Assembly: GCA_030538255.1 (NCBI GenBank)
Contig: JAUNUI010000023.1
Coordinates: forward strand, 1 to 54,928
DNA length: 54,928 nucleotides
Reading direction: 5' to 3'
Source of the DNA: Pelistega sp.
GTDB taxonomy: Bacteria > Pseudomonadota > Gammaproteobacteria > Burkholderiales > Burkholderiaceae_B
Of the stretch, positions 45,401 to 53,759 are shown one piece after another (within the stretch, counting starts at the first letter, position 1; every line of letters starts with the position of its first letter). The notes beneath the pieces are model-generated. The model was given only the letters and a program-made list of their open reading frames with translations, was not told the origin of the DNA and searched no databases. A program made the translations under genes and the position numbers.

Positions 45401-45987
45401 AACAGATCTAGACGATATGGCACAATTGAGCCCATAGGGAAGATATCAATAATGCTGCCGCGCACACTGAATTCACCTGAGGCAGTAACTTGTGAGACAT
45501 GGTTGTAGTTCGCCAGAATCAGTTGCTCACGCAGGGCTTGCTCATTCAAGCGTTCGCCTTTTTTAAAGGAAAAAGTGTAAGCGGCTAGGAATGAGGGGGG
45601 TGTTAAGCGATACAGCGCAGTAGTCAAGGGGACGAATAAGATATCCACTTGTGACTGGCTCAGACGATGTAAAGTTTCTAGGCGCTCGGAGATCAGGTCC
45701 TGGTGCGGCGAGAAGCTATCGTAGGGCAAGGTCTCCCAATCGGGAAATAAGCTAATGCGTAACTCTTTATCGAACAGTCGGGTCTCATTGCGTAGGCGAC
45801 GTGCTTCGAGTGGATCGGCACAGATGACCACTAAACTCTGCTGGCTCGCGCGCGCTAATTGACAAATCCACCAGGCATCACCAGAACCTGCTGGTCTGGC
45901 CGTGGTGAACTTATGGCCGACTTTCAGGGATTTGAGGGTGTGTTGGATGGAAGGTAATGATTGGGGCGCAAGAAGGCGAGTGTTCAC
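42436..45987 (-). CDS. mfd: Transcription-repair coupling factor
   Basis: A 1183-residue translocase that removes stalled RNA polymerase and recruits UvrA to the lesion. The UvrB-like module occupies about 1-340. The RNA-polymerase interaction domain begins with GDPIVHVQYGIGRYQGL near 500. The helicase motor has Walker A in CGDVGFGKTEVALRAAF near residue 646, the DEEH box in VIIDEEHRFGVRQKE near 749 and TLTATPIPRTLSMS. The TRG segment follows, and LRGRVGRSHHQAYAYLL is motif VI. The length matches the family. It begins 130 bp from the divergent AbrB/PIN pair and ends 32 bp before the toxin-antidote operator. Confidence 0.97.
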   Translation of the reverse strand: MNTRLLAPQSLPSIQHTLKSLKVGHKFTTARPAGSGDAWWICQLARASQQSLVVICADPLEARRLRNETRLFDKELRISLFPDWETLPYDSFSPHQDLISERLETLHRLSQSQVDILFVPLTTALYRLTPPSFLAAYTFSFKKGERLNEQALREQLILANYNHVSQVTASGEFSVRGSIIDIFPMGSIVPYRLDLFDDEIDSIRSFDVDTQRSIYPVNEINLLPGREFPMDQEARHQFRARFREIFEGDPSRALPYKDVGNGINFAGIEYYLPLFFDETATIFDYIPEHSLCLTSGDLEGVIQQFWQDTQSRYNFLKVDRERPILPPEQLFLSAEQIFSNLKNFARISLDPQQAHTGITPAPDVAVLRRHEQPFMRLQELIEKDDSHIILCADSAGRRETLLQLLQEQQLRPSQVFDQLSDFIAEPQKFALAIAPIGQGFTLNLNLIADSDKPKNAPTTIIVLTENDLYPGSSNGTQRRRRKQEQHSNVEAMVRDLSELREGDPIVHVQYGIGRYQGLVHMDVGDGLVEMLQIEYANQTKLYVPVSQLHVISRYSGADPDGAPLHLLGSGQWDKARKKAAKLVRDTAAELLHIYAQRQARQGFSFKLPMGDYQQFVEGFGFEETVDQAQAIEAVIQDMTSGRPMDRLVCGDVGFGKTEVALRAAFVCVANNQQVVMLCPTTLLAEQHAQTFRDRFADWPVNIAELSRFRSSKEVSTAIEGIKNGTVDIIIGTHKVLSKEINFKHLGLVIIDEEHRFGVRQKETLKALRAEVDILTLTATPIPRTLSMSLEGIRDFSVIATAPEKRLAIKTFVRREDNSTLREAILRELKRGGQVYFLHNEVDTIYNRRARLEELIPEARIGVAHGQMPERELEVVMKDFYHKRSNILLCTTIIETGIDVPSANTIIIHRADKLGLAQLHQLRGRVGRSHHQAYAYLLTPGEDAITKQAKMRLEAIQSMEELGSGFFLAMHDLEIRGTGQVLGDQQSGNIHEVGFTLYADMLNRAVKALKEGKEPDLESPFDLDTEVKLHTSALLPDEYCPDINRRLGIYKRLSHATSSDDLLDIQEELTDRFGKLPEPAIMLMATHRLRIMAQDLGITKVDISDAGALLVFNAKDNKIDPVNIIELIQSHRHIRLNGPDKLRVEFTQPTEINQRIESIHQLLRYLKGDTSAMRVGDTKATKKR

Positions 45988-46062
45988 AACGGAGCTACTA
46001 AAGAAATAAACAATAGGCTATTTTAAAACAGATTGGTGATTGACACAGGAAATTGCTTTTTC

Positions 46063-46091
46063 TTGACGGTAATGTAAATGTACATTACTAT
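46063..46091 (+). promoter_or_regulatory. Promoter with operator palindrome for the AbrB/PIN pair
   Basis: A -35 TTGACG (46063-46068) and a -10 TACTAT (46086-46091) are 17 bp apart. The spacer holds GTAATGTA (46069-46076), AATG, then TACATTAC (46081-46088), a perfect 8-bp inverted repeat. This is a typical position for autorepression by the antitoxin. Confidence 0.65.
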
Positions 46092-46117
46092 GTAAGCGTA
46101 GGTGACAGGAGAAAAAT

Positions 46118-46372
46118 ATGACGACTTTATCAGTAACAGCAAAAGGTCAGATCACCCTAAAGCGGGATTTGCTACAGCATATTGGTGTTCAACAAGGTCA
46201 GAAGATTGAGGTAGTGAAGCTACCTGATGGTGAACTGCGGATTAAGGCTAAGCAGCAAACACAGCCAATCAGTAGTATTTTTGGATTACTTAAAGACAAA
46301 ACCGCTGGCAAGATAGTCAGTATAGAAGAAATGAATCAGCTTGTAGCTGAAGCTTGGGCGGACAATAAGTAA
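46118..46372 (+). CDS. AbrB/MazE-family antitoxin
   Basis: An 84-residue antitoxin with a swapped-hairpin AbrB DNA-binding fold: LSVTAKGQITLKRDLLQHIGVQQGQKIEVVKLPDGELRIK at 4-43. The tail (ISSIFGLLKDKTAGKIVSIEEMNQLVAEAW) is the toxin-binding helix. AGGAG sits about 9 bp before the ATG. The stop and the PIN toxin start share one base (TAATG), so the pair is translationally coupled. It probably represses its own promoter through the palindrome at 46069-46088. Confidence 0.92.
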   Translation: MTTLSVTAKGQITLKRDLLQHIGVQQGQKIEVVKLPDGELRIKAKQQTQPISSIFGLLKDKTAGKIVSIEEMNQLVAEAWADNK

Positions 46373-46767
46373 TGGAAATTATTGCCGATACTAATGTTCT
46401 GGTTCGTGCAATCGTTGCTGACGACCCTAAACAAGCCGCAGCAGCCCAGAAGGCATTACTTGATGCAAATCTAGTAGCTGTATCGCCAATCGCTCTCTGC
46501 GAACTGTATTGGGTTCTAAGCAGAGCTTATAAAATACCTGATGTAGATATTGAAACTGCTATTCGGGCTTTAATCAGTGCTGCTAACGTACGTACGGATT
46601 CCGTTGCTGCGGAAGCAGGTTTAATGTTCATGAATAATGGTGGAGATTTCGCTGACGGTGTCTTGTGGCATTTGGGAATCACGCTTGGTGGCAAAATGTT
46701 TGTATCGTTTGACAAAAAAGTGGCAAGCATTCTGAAAGCAGACAAGGTGGACGTCAAACTGATGTAA
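46372..46767 (+). CDS. PIN-domain ribonuclease toxin (VapC type)
   Basis: A 131-residue PIN nuclease. The metal-binding acids are visible: Asp6 in ADTNVLVRA, Glu44 in ALCELYWVL, Asp95 in GDFADGVLWH and Asp114 in VSFDKKVA. VapC toxins cut tRNA or rRNA. This one is paired with an AbrB-type antitoxin. The length matches the family and nothing suggests damage. Confidence 0.93.
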   Translation: MEIIADTNVLVRAIVADDPKQAAAAQKALLDANLVAVSPIALCELYWVLSRAYKIPDVDIETAIRALISAANVRTDSVAAEAGLMFMNNGGDFADGVLWHLGITLGGKMFVSFDKKVASILKADKVDVKLM

Positions 46768-46862
46768 TTCTTTAACGGAAATTTCCAAGCGCTTATCACC
46801 TTGAACTGGTGCTCTGGGTCGATGGTACGAAGCATTAACCTTTTTTATTTAAGTTTAAACTT

Positions 46863-47573
46863 ATGAGTTTTAAATTAGTAGCTCTTATTCCTGCGGGTGG
46901 CGTGGGTGAGCGTGCCCAGCATACGGTGCAGGGCCAAGCTGTGCCTAAGCAATATCGCCAGATTAATCAAGCTTCTATGCTGATGCATAGTGTGCGTGCT
47001 TTATTGGCGGATCCTCGTGTAGAGCATGTGTATATTGGTGTGGCGGCTACAGACGACTGGATTGAGCGTGAGGATTTCTCGGCATTAGCGGGGCGTGTGA
47101 CGATCTTGCCTTGTGGTGGTGAGACACGCGCCTTAACGGTCTTGAATACTTTGCGTGAGAGTGGGCTTGACGAAGATGCTTGGGTCTTGGTGCATGATGC
47201 GGCACGTCCTGGCTTACCGCAAGAAGCTTTAAGTGAATTAATTACGGTCTGCTTGCAGCAACAGCAGGGTGGGCTATTGGCCTTGCCTGTGGGGGATACG
47301 GTGAAGCGGGCGCGGGTGTTGCAAAACACACCTGTCTGTGTGCAAGAGACGGTCTCTCGTGAAGGCTTGTGGCTTGCGCAGACGCCGCAACTGTTTAAAG
47401 CGCATGAGTTGCGTGAGGCATTGGCGCAGGCTTTAGCCCAAGGTGCAGAGATTACTGATGAGGCGAGTGCGATGGAATTTATTGGACAACACCCCTTATT
47501 AGTGAAGGGACATTGGCGTAACTTAAAGGTTACTTGGTTAAGTGATTTTGATTTAGTGGAGCAATTCTTATGA
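46863..47573 (+). CDS. ispD: 2-C-methyl-D-erythritol 4-phosphate cytidylyltransferase
   Basis: A 236-residue enzyme of the methylerythritol phosphate (isoprenoid) route that joins CTP and MEP. The nucleotide-binding start is [12 protein letters not shown], then PKQYRQI with the conserved Lys. [12 protein letters not shown] carries the catalytic Asp and Arg, and [11 protein letters not shown] and [14 protein letters not shown] are complete. Six to eight residues are inserted between the Gly-rich loop and PKQY (QHTVQGQAV). ispF overlaps by 4 bp, so the two consecutive pathway enzymes are coupled. Confidence 0.95.
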   Translation: MSFKLVALIPAGGVGERAQHTVQGQAVPKQYRQINQASMLMHSVRALLADPRVEHVYIGVAATDDWIEREDFSALAGRVTILPCGGETRALTVLNTLRESGLDEDAWVLVHDAARPGLPQEALSELITVCLQQQQGGLLALPVGDTVKRARVLQNTPVCVQETVSREGLWLAQTPQLFKAHELREALAQALAQGAEITDEASAMEFIGQHPLLVKGHWRNLKVTWLSDFDLVEQFL

Positions 47574-48058
47574 GAAATATGTTTCGTGTAGGGCAGGGGT
47601 TTGATGTCCATGCCTTAGTTGAAGGGCGTCCACTGATTCTCGGTGGGGTAACGATTCCGCATACGCATGGCCTGCAAGGTCACTCTGATGCGGATGCTTT
47701 ACTGCATGCGATTACTGATGCCATTCTTGGGGCTGCTGGCATGGGTGATATTGGTCGTCATTTCCCTGACACCGACCCACAGTACAAGGGGGCGAATAGT
47801 CGTGTACTGTTACGCGCCGCGTATGCTAAGGTGAATTTAGCGGGGTGGAGTGTGATTAATGTGGATGCGACGATTCATGCGCAAGCGCCGAAAATCATGC
47901 CGTATGCCGAGCAGATGGTGAATAATATTGCCGATGATTTGAAGATCACTGCTGACTGTGTGAATGTGAAGGGTAAGACCAATGAACATCTTGGCTATTT
48001 GGGCCGCAAAGAAGGCATCGCAGCGACGGTAGTGGTGCTACTCGCACGGGATGAATAA
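47570..48058 (+). CDS. ispF: 2-C-methyl-D-erythritol 2,4-cyclodiphosphate synthase
   Basis: A 162-residue trimeric zinc enzyme acting two steps after IspD. Its fingerprint is complete: [46 protein letters not shown], in which Asp and His of DVH and His of GHSDAD bind the metal. [15 protein letters not shown] and [21 protein letters not shown] follow. The ATG at 47570 overlaps the ispD stop; an ATG three codons later is an alternative. It ends its operon. Confidence 0.97.
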   Translation: MRNMFRVGQGFDVHALVEGRPLILGGVTIPHTHGLQGHSDADALLHAITDAILGAAGMGDIGRHFPDTDPQYKGANSRVLLRAAYAKVNLAGWSVINVDATIHAQAPKIMPYAEQMVNNIADDLKITADCVNVKGKTNEHLGYLGRKEGIAATVVVLLARDE

Positions 48059-48082
48059 ATCCATACCAGTCTAAAAAAAGTC

Positions 48083-48108
48083 AAAAAAAACCTCGCCCGA
48101 GGGCGAGG
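48083..48108 (-). terminator. Terminator for the leftward ahpC-ahpD unit
   Basis: CCTCGCC (48091-48097) pairs with GGCGAGG (48102-48108). On the minus strand the stem runs into eight T residues (complement of 48083-48090). It may also help end the rightward ispF transcript. Confidence 0.75.
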
Positions 48109-48307
48109 TATAAAAATTAACACAAAGGGAGAGTGTGTTAATTGTTTAGTTTCTTACAGCGTAGAGAGAGGTGGCGTGGTTTAAATCAGTTTAAGTGAAT
48201 ACTTAAGGTGCCGATTTAAGCTCGTTGTCATGTCAATACGAACCTAAGCCAATATTTACCTGAAAATTAAGCCAATACTGAGGCCAATAATCTCTCTTTC
48301 AATTCAA

Positions 48308-48826
48308 TTACTTACCTTGTGCAGCTAAAACTTGAGCTACAGCGTTAACCACAGATGCGATACGACCAACATCTTGAAGCTGTTCTGTGGTCATGCCAGC
48401 TGCTTTAGCGTTATCGTAGTGTGATTTCACGCAGAAATGACACTTACCAACGGTAGAAGCGGCGAGACCGAAAATTTCAAAGCGTGCTTTATCAACACCA
48501 CCGTGTGTGGCATAAGCATTCATACGGAGTTTTGCTGGTAGGGTACGTAGTTGCTCGTCACCAGTCATCTCAACGTATGGATAGTAGGCATTGTTCATAC
48601 CCATTAAAGCAGCCGCAGTTAAGACGGCGTTAGTGTCTTCTTCACTTAGGCCAAGTTTGAATTGTTCAACTAGGAATGTACTCTTCGCGGCAAAAGCGGC
48701 GGCAAGTGCTACACCTACGGCATCTGCAGCTGATAGTGATGAACGTGCAATCGTGCCATCAACGTTGAGACGGATGTCTTTAGCCCAATCAGGGATCTGT
48801 GCCTTAATAGTCGTTAAAAATTCCAT
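48308..48826 (-). CDS. ahpD: Alkyl hydroperoxide reductase AhpD-like protein (CMD family)
   Basis: A 172-residue all-helical protein of the carboxymuconolactone-decarboxylase family. The redox pair Cys129 and Cys132 in VGKCHFCVKSHYD and the nearby His136 form the AhpD active site. In Mycobacterium AhpD passes electrons to AhpC, and here it lies directly downstream of an ahpC gene of the mycobacterial type, which supports that role. The gap of 157 bp contains a GCCACCTC/GAGGTGGC hairpin at 48862-48885. Confidence 0.9.
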   Translation of the reverse strand: MEFLTTIKAQIPDWAKDIRLNVDGTIARSSLSAADAVGVALAAAFAAKSTFLVEQFKLGLSEEDTNAVLTAAALMGMNNAYYPYVEMTGDEQLRTLPAKLRMNAYATHGGVDKARFEIFGLAASTVGKCHFCVKSHYDNAKAAGMTTEQLQDVGRIASVVNAVAQVLAAQGK

Positions 48827-48861
48827 TATCTTGTACCTTCATTAGTCAATCTAGAGTGTGT

Positions 48862-48885
48862 GCCACCTCCACTCACAGAGGTGGC
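48862..48885 (-). other. Intercistronic hairpin between ahpC and ahpD
   Basis: GCCACCTC (48862-48869) and GAGGTGGC (48878-48885) form a perfect 8-bp stem with an 8-nt loop. No T-run follows on the minus strand. It may lower ahpD expression or protect the ahpC message. Confidence 0.5.
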
Positions 48886-48983
48886 TTAAGCTATTTAGTG
48901 CTTACAACTCGCTTATATTAATATCGCTGATCTTGGTCCGATAAGATACTTGCCTACTAATCAGCGATTAAGCGTCGCACTAA

Positions 48984-49532
48984 TTACAGTGTTGCACCAC
49001 CAGCTGCGCGGTTGCAAGGGCATAGCTCGTCAGTTTGAAGACCGTCTAACAAACGTAAGATTTCTTCTGGGTTACGACCAACGTTAAGGTTGTTTACAGA
49101 AACGTGTTGGATAACGTTGTCTGGGTCAACGATGAATGTTGCACGTAGAGCAACGCCAGCGCCTTTTTCGCGAACGCCTAATTGGTCAATTAAAGAACCT
49201 GTTGTATCAGCGAAAGAGTAGTGGCCAAGACGGTCAAGGTCTTGGTGCTCACGGCGCCATGCTAATTTACAAAATTCGTTGTCAACTGAACCACCCATTA
49301 GAACCGCGTCACGATCGTCGAATTCTTGAGCTAGGCTGTTAAAACCAACGATTTCTGTTGGGCATACGAATGTGAAATCTTTAGGGTAGAAGTAGATTAC
49401 TTTCCACTTGCCTGGGAATGAGCTCTCAGTGATATCTTCAAAAGCAGATACGCCGTTCTCTTCGTGGTTGTTAAAACCAGGTTTAACGCCAGTTACTTTA
49501 AACGCTTCTAATTTATCGCCTACTGTTTTCAT
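48984..49532 (-). CDS. ahpC: Peroxiredoxin AhpC (mycobacterial type)
   Basis: A 182-residue thiol peroxidase that reduces hydrogen peroxide and organic peroxides. The peroxidatic Cys57 lies in FYPKDFTFVCPTE. The C-terminus DELCPCNRAAGGATL has two cysteines, Cys171 and Cys173, giving the three-Cys arrangement known from Mycobacterium AhpC rather than the two-Cys enteric type that uses AhpF. AAGGATC precedes the ATG on the minus strand. Upstream lies a TCAATTA/TAATTGA repeat (49564-49583). AhpD just downstream is the likely reductant. Confidence 0.96.
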   Translation of the reverse strand: MKTVGDKLEAFKVTGVKPGFNNHEENGVSAFEDITESSFPGKWKVIYFYPKDFTFVCPTEIVGFNSLAQEFDDRDAVLMGGSVDNEFCKLAWRREHQDLDRLGHYSFADTTGSLIDQLGVREKGAGVALRATFIVDPDNVIQHVSVNNLNVGRNPEEILRLLDGLQTDELCPCNRAAGGATL

Positions 49533-49607
49533 GTTAGATCCTTAAGAAAAACTGTTAAATAAATCAATTAACTATGTAATTGAGTGAATAACGATATTCT
49601 AGCTCTA

Positions 49608-51011
49608 TTAACTTGAGATTTCCAATTGAATATTTCTATTATCAATTAAGGGAATCTCTATTCTACAGAGTAGACCATTGGGTTTATTGGGCAAAAGCTT
49701 CAGTGAGCCACCAACTTGCTTAAGGAGGCGTTCACAGATGGCTAAACCTAAACCGGCCCCACTGACGCCGGTGCGTGCTACATCCCCTCGGGCGAAGGGA
49801 CGTAATAAACGCGGTATATCTTCAGTATTGACACCAGCACCGTAGTCCATAACGTCAATTAAAACGTGTTTATTTTGGCTATAGGCACGTAAAGCGACTT
49901 TAATTTCCCCAGCTTGGGTGCGGCCATAGCGACGCGCATTCTCGATAAGGTTACCGACAATACGTTGCAGATTAATTTCAGATATATGGGCAAATAGCTT
50001 ATTTTCAAGTTGGTAAGTAAATTCGCCTTGTAGATCCTTGGTGTAGGAACGTTCACGTTCGCATAATTGTTCAAGGATGGCACTAATATTAATCGCTTTG
50101 GGTAAGGCGGCGTCAGTAGGCCGTGAATACTCGAGGAGTTGGCCAATACAATGATTGATTTGGGCTAAATCGCCATCAATCGCTTGTTTACTCTCTTCGC
50201 TAATTTCACTCATCTCTATTTCTAGACGCATGCGGGCCAAGGGGGTGCGTAAATCATGTGAAATCCCACCGAGCATAATTTGTCGGTCCGAATCGGCTTG
50301 CCGTAAGTCTTCCACCATGTGATTGATATCCCTGAATAACTCACGTATTTCGCGAGGGCCACGGTCTGTTGGTAGTTCAGGAGGTTGTTCGCCACTGCCG
50401 AGACTTTTAATGACTTTGGTGAGGCTTTTAAAAGGCGCATTGGCAAAAAGTGTCACGAGTGCGGAGCCTAAGATGGCAATTGCGACGGCAATCAAGGTCC
50501 AGTGTATCCATTCCTTATAGAGGTCATCGAAAAGTGGTGGATGGCGCACTAAGAGCCAATACAGTTCATTGTCAATTTTCATGCTTAACCACAAGCCCTC
50601 TACGTCATTCACTGATGAGGCGATGATAAAGTCAGGCTCATCGATGGATTGACGAATGTTACTAGCGATGAGGTGCCAAAAATTACTATTTGGCAGGAGC
50701 TCGGTGATGTCATCGAGTTCGCGTGGGAATACCTGAGTATCACCAATTGTCGCTAGGTCAAGGACGAGGGCAGGGCGGTGCTCAAGTGGCACAAAACGCA
50801 AGGAGCGATAGGCAATGTTGTAGGCGGTGATGGCACGGTTGGCAATCTGTTCTGCTTTAGGTTCTTCTTGGGCTTTATAAAAGGCGAAGAGCCAAAACAG
50901 TAGACTGATAATAATAATGAAGAATAAAAGCACAAATGCTCGGCCAAATAGGCCGAGCCAGACATTATTGGCAAGACGCCGGAGTAATCCAGGCGAATGG
51001 TCATTGCTCAT
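49608..51011 (-). CDS. envZ: Osmosensor-type histidine kinase (EnvZ-like)
   Basis: A 467-residue inner-membrane sensor kinase. Transmembrane helices lie at about 24-45 and 170-192, with a 125-residue periplasmic domain between them. HAMP, then the HisKA motif LGGISHDLRTPLARMRLEIEMS with His252, follows. The kinase has NLIENARRYGRTQ (N box), DYGAGV (G1) and GAGLGLAICERLLKQVGG (G2). The H-box is very like EnvZ of enterobacteria. It partners the response regulator gene upstream (32-bp gap). By analogy it may control the porin at 6.8 kb. Confidence 0.93.
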   Translation of the reverse strand: MSNDHSPGLLRRLANNVWLGLFGRAFVLLFFIIIISLLFWLFAFYKAQEEPKAEQIANRAITAYNIAYRSLRFVPLEHRPALVLDLATIGDTQVFPRELDDITELLPNSNFWHLIASNIRQSIDEPDFIIASSVNDVEGLWLSMKIDNELYWLLVRHPPLFDDLYKEWIHWTLIAVAIAILGSALVTLFANAPFKSLTKVIKSLGSGEQPPELPTDRGPREIRELFRDINHMVEDLRQADSDRQIMLGGISHDLRTPLARMRLEIEMSEISEESKQAIDGDLAQINHCIGQLLEYSRPTDAALPKAINISAILEQLCERERSYTKDLQGEFTYQLENKLFAHISEINLQRIVGNLIENARRYGRTQAGEIKVALRAYSQNKHVLIDVMDYGAGVNTEDIPRLLRPFARGDVARTGVSGAGLGLAICERLLKQVGGSLKLLPNKPNGLLCRIEIPLIDNRNIQLEISS

Positions 51012-51043
51012 AGTGCTTAATTGTCACGACATTAGGGTTCGGA

Positions 51044-51784
51044 TCAACCACCATCCGGAACAAAAACATAGCCTAAGCCCCAGACGGTTTGGATGTAGAT
51101 GGGCTTGGCGGGATTCGGTTCAAGTAATTTACGTAAGCGTGAAATTTGCACGTCTAAGCTGCGATCGAAGGCCTCATATTCGCGACCACGCGCTAATTCC
51201 ATTAGCTTGTCACGCGATAAGGGTTGCTTTGGATGACGCGCGAAAACCTTGAGGACTGAGAATTCACCTGTGGTGATTGGGATAACTTCAGTTTCCTCGC
51301 TGTCTTCTAGTGACTTGCTAAGGGTGCGTGTGGAGAGGTTGAGCGTGTATGGTCCAAAGTTGACAATCTCGCTGTCTTGGCTTGGGGCCCCTGGATGCTC
51401 ATCCGCTTGGCGGCGCCGCAACACGGCATTGATACGAGCTAATAACTCGCGTGGGTTAAAGGGCTTGGCAAGGTAATCATCAGCGCCCATCTCTAAGCCT
51501 AAGATACGATCAATATCTTCAGCTTTAGCGGTCAACATAATGATTGGGGTGGTATTGCCTGAGCCCCGTAAGCGACGACAAATTGACATGCCATCTTCGC
51601 CAGGCATCATGACATCAAGGATCAAGAGATCAAAGTGTTCATGCGGCCAAATTTTCGTCATCTCTCGGCCATCTTCAGCAACAAAGACTGTAAAACCTTG
51701 CTCGGTAAGATAGCGACGTAAGAGGTCCCGTAGACGTGGGTCATCGTCAACTACTAAAATTTTACGAGGTGTATTAGTATTCAT
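51044..51784 (-). CDS. ompR: Response regulator OmpR
   Basis: A 246-residue OmpR-family regulator. The receiver has Asp13 and Asp14 in VVDDDPRLRD, the phosphorylation site Asp57 in LLILDVMMPGEDG and the signalling Lys in YLAKPFNPREL. The C-terminal winged helix, from about 145, includes PLSRDKLMELARGREYEAFDRSLDVQISRLRKLLEPNP, which is characteristic of OmpR itself, and IQTVWGLGYVFVPD. It is followed by the cognate kinase. Between it and the rightward tsaB gene lies a 396-bp AT-rich region. Confidence 0.95.
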   Translation of the reverse strand: MNTNTPRKILVVDDDPRLRDLLRRYLTEQGFTVFVAEDGREMTKIWPHEHFDLLILDVMMPGEDGMSICRRLRGSGNTTPIIMLTAKAEDIDRILGLEMGADDYLAKPFNPRELLARINAVLRRRQADEHPGAPSQDSEIVNFGPYTLNLSTRTLSKSLEDSEETEVIPITTGEFSVLKVFARHPKQPLSRDKLMELARGREYEAFDRSLDVQISRLRKLLEPNPAKPIYIQTVWGLGYVFVPDGG

Positions 51785-52180
51785 GCTTTCCGTTCTTATA
51801 AAAAATCGTTGAAGAAAATATAGACAACAATTTAGATATCTGATTAATTTGTAACAACTACTATGTTACACAAATTTAATCAATTAAGCATTTCTGAATG
51901 TAAAAGTTTTTTTGATTGGTAATCACTTGCAATTAATTTGCACAGAATTCGCTTTTTTCAAGAAGAAAACTCTAAAATGGTGGAGGTCTCATAAGTTAAG
52001 TATCTGTGCCTGTTGAGCGCCATACTTAAAAAGGCCACTAAGATCCATCTGGGCATCCTAGGTAAAATTAAGGATATTACTCCTCTAGCTTATGCTAGGG
52101 TTATAGTTATAGCACGGTCTAAAGCAATTTTAGCAGTGAGTGCTACCATTTATATCAGTAAAAATTTTTGAATAAGAAGT
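51785..52180. other. AT-rich divergent promoter region (ompR and tsaB-rimI)
   Basis: A gap of 396 bp with no gene seen. It holds AT-rich tracts near ompR and a small inverted repeat, TAGCA-GTGAG-TGCTA, near 52130, about 50 bp before the tsaB-rimI start. No promoter box is good enough to call. Confidence 0.45.
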
Positions 52181-53752
52181 ATGAAACGAAATTTTGTAGC
52201 CATTGAGAATGCGGCGAATAGCTCAAGTGTGGCCTTATTACAAGTGGCAGAGGATGAGCAATTTTCATTATCTGGGCGAGTGAATAAGGCGGAGCAGCAG
52301 CATGCCGAACATATTTTACCGATGTTGGATGAATTGCTGCATGAGGCGCAGCTAGCTAAGCAAGCGATTCATGGGGTCGTCTTTTCTCAAGGGCCAGGAG
52401 CATTTACCGGCCTGCGTATTGCTTGTGGTGTGGCTCAGGGGCTCGCTTTAGGGTTGGGAATCGATGTGGTGGCTGTGGATTCTTTGCGTGCCACGGCAAG
52501 TATGGTGCCGAATAAGCCCGCGTATGATTTGATTGTCTCGGTTTTGGATGCGCGTATGCAAGAGGTGTATCTGGCGGCATATCAGCCCGTTGCGGGTGCT
52601 GCTCAGATAGGTAATGAGCTGATGATGAGTGCGCAGTTACACACCGTGCAGGCCCCTGTTTTAATCGGGGTGGCCGATGTCATTCCTTGGTTGCGAGAGA
52701 AGCTGATACCTGGCTTGCAGGCACAGCTTAAAGTAGGACAGGCGAGCTCAGAGGGGACAACACAGGAGCAGGCAACACAAGAGCAGGGCGCGCATAAAAT
52801 AGCATTGGATGGCGCAGAAAATAGCACAGCCACATTACAGGTTTTACTGTGTGGTAATGCTTTAGATGAGTATGCGCAGGAATTTGCCCAAGGTTTAGTT
52901 GAGAATCAGGGGCAAGTTGAAGTTAGTGCAAGCGCCGCTAATCAGGATCGGGCTGAAGGGGATTCACACGCTGCTAATCTTGGCTTTGATTCTGTAGCCA
53001 ATTCAGTACAAGCGAATTCTCGCGCTATAGAGTTTCATCTAGGACACACGGCTTGGCCAAGTGCTGAAGTCTTGGTCCAGTTAGGCTACGAAGAATTTAA
53101 ACAAGGCCGTGCTATGGCCGCTGAGCTAGTGGCACCTCTTTATCTACGCGATAAGGTGGCGTTTACCACAGCGGAGCGCGAGCAGGGCATGGGCGGTAAT
53201 CCCAAGGCAGAACTGCCGCAACATAAGCATGAGTTTGCGGCAGTGGCGAGCACAGCGTCTGCGCAGACTAGCGAAGATATAGAAGCGCAGTTAAGCAACG
53301 TTGATGCACGGATTGATGTGATGCAAGTGGCAGATATTGAAGCGGTTCTTGAGATAGAGAATCAAGTCCAATTAGAGCCCTGGACGGCGGGTATGTTCGC
53401 CGATAGTCTACAAGCGAATTATAAGGCAGGGGTCTTACGTCATCGCAGTGGCCAAATCATGGGCTATGCTTTGCAGATGTTTGCGCCTGATGTGGCACAC
53501 CTTTTAACCATTGCTATCGCGCCAGAATGGCAGCAACAGGGCTTGGGTCGCTTATTATTAACCTGGACGGAACAACAAGTGCTTGAGGCGGGCTTAAGTG
53601 CGCAGATGCTTGAGGTGCGTGTGTCGAATCAGGCAGCACGTGCGCTGTATGAGGCTCAATCGTATCAGCAAATTGGTTTGCGTAAGGGCTACTATAAGGG
53701 TGTTGATGGGCAGAGCGAAGATGCACTAGTTTTACAGAAAAATCTCTTATAA
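52181..53752 (+). CDS. tsaB-rimI: TsaB-RimI fusion protein
   Basis: A 523-residue fusion. Residues 1-328 are TsaB, needed for making the t6A base of tRNA together with TsaD and TsaE. The core motif is VVFSQGPGAFTGLRIACGVAQGLALG at 67-91, and APLYLRDKVAF at 318-328 is the usual TsaB end. The TsaB part carries about 100 extra residues (roughly 180-285), rich in Gln, Ala and Glu, with TTQEQATQEQ words. Residues 377-523 are a GNAT acetyltransferase of the RimI type, which acetylates the N-terminus of ribosomal protein S18. EPWTAGMFADSL, QQQGLGRLLL (acetyl-CoA loop), RVSNQAARALYEA and the end GLRKGYYKG all match. tsaB and rimI are neighbours in many genomes; here they are one polypeptide. The downstream gene is 7 bp away. 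Confidence 0.92.
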   Translation: MKRNFVAIENAANSSSVALLQVAEDEQFSLSGRVNKAEQQHAEHILPMLDELLHEAQLAKQAIHGVVFSQGPGAFTGLRIACGVAQGLALGLGIDVVAVDSLRATASMVPNKPAYDLIVSVLDARMQEVYLAAYQPVAGAAQIGNELMMSAQLHTVQAPVLIGVADVIPWLREKLIPGLQAQLKVGQASSEGTTQEQATQEQGAHKIALDGAENSTATLQVLLCGNALDEYAQEFAQGLVENQGQVEVSASAANQDRAEGDSHAANLGFDSVANSVQANSRAIEFHLGHTAWPSAEVLVQLGYEEFKQGRAMAAELVAPLYLRDKVAFTTAEREQGMGGNPKAELPQHKHEFAAVASTASAQTSEDIEAQLSNVDARIDVMQVADIEAVLEIENQVQLEPWTAGMFADSLQANYKAGVLRHRSGQIMGYALQMFAPDVAHLLTIAIAPEWQQQGLGRLLLTWTEQQVLEAGLSAQMLEVRVSNQAARALYEAQSYQQIGLRKGYYKGVDGQSEDALVLQKNLL

Positions 53753-53759
53753 TGCTCGT

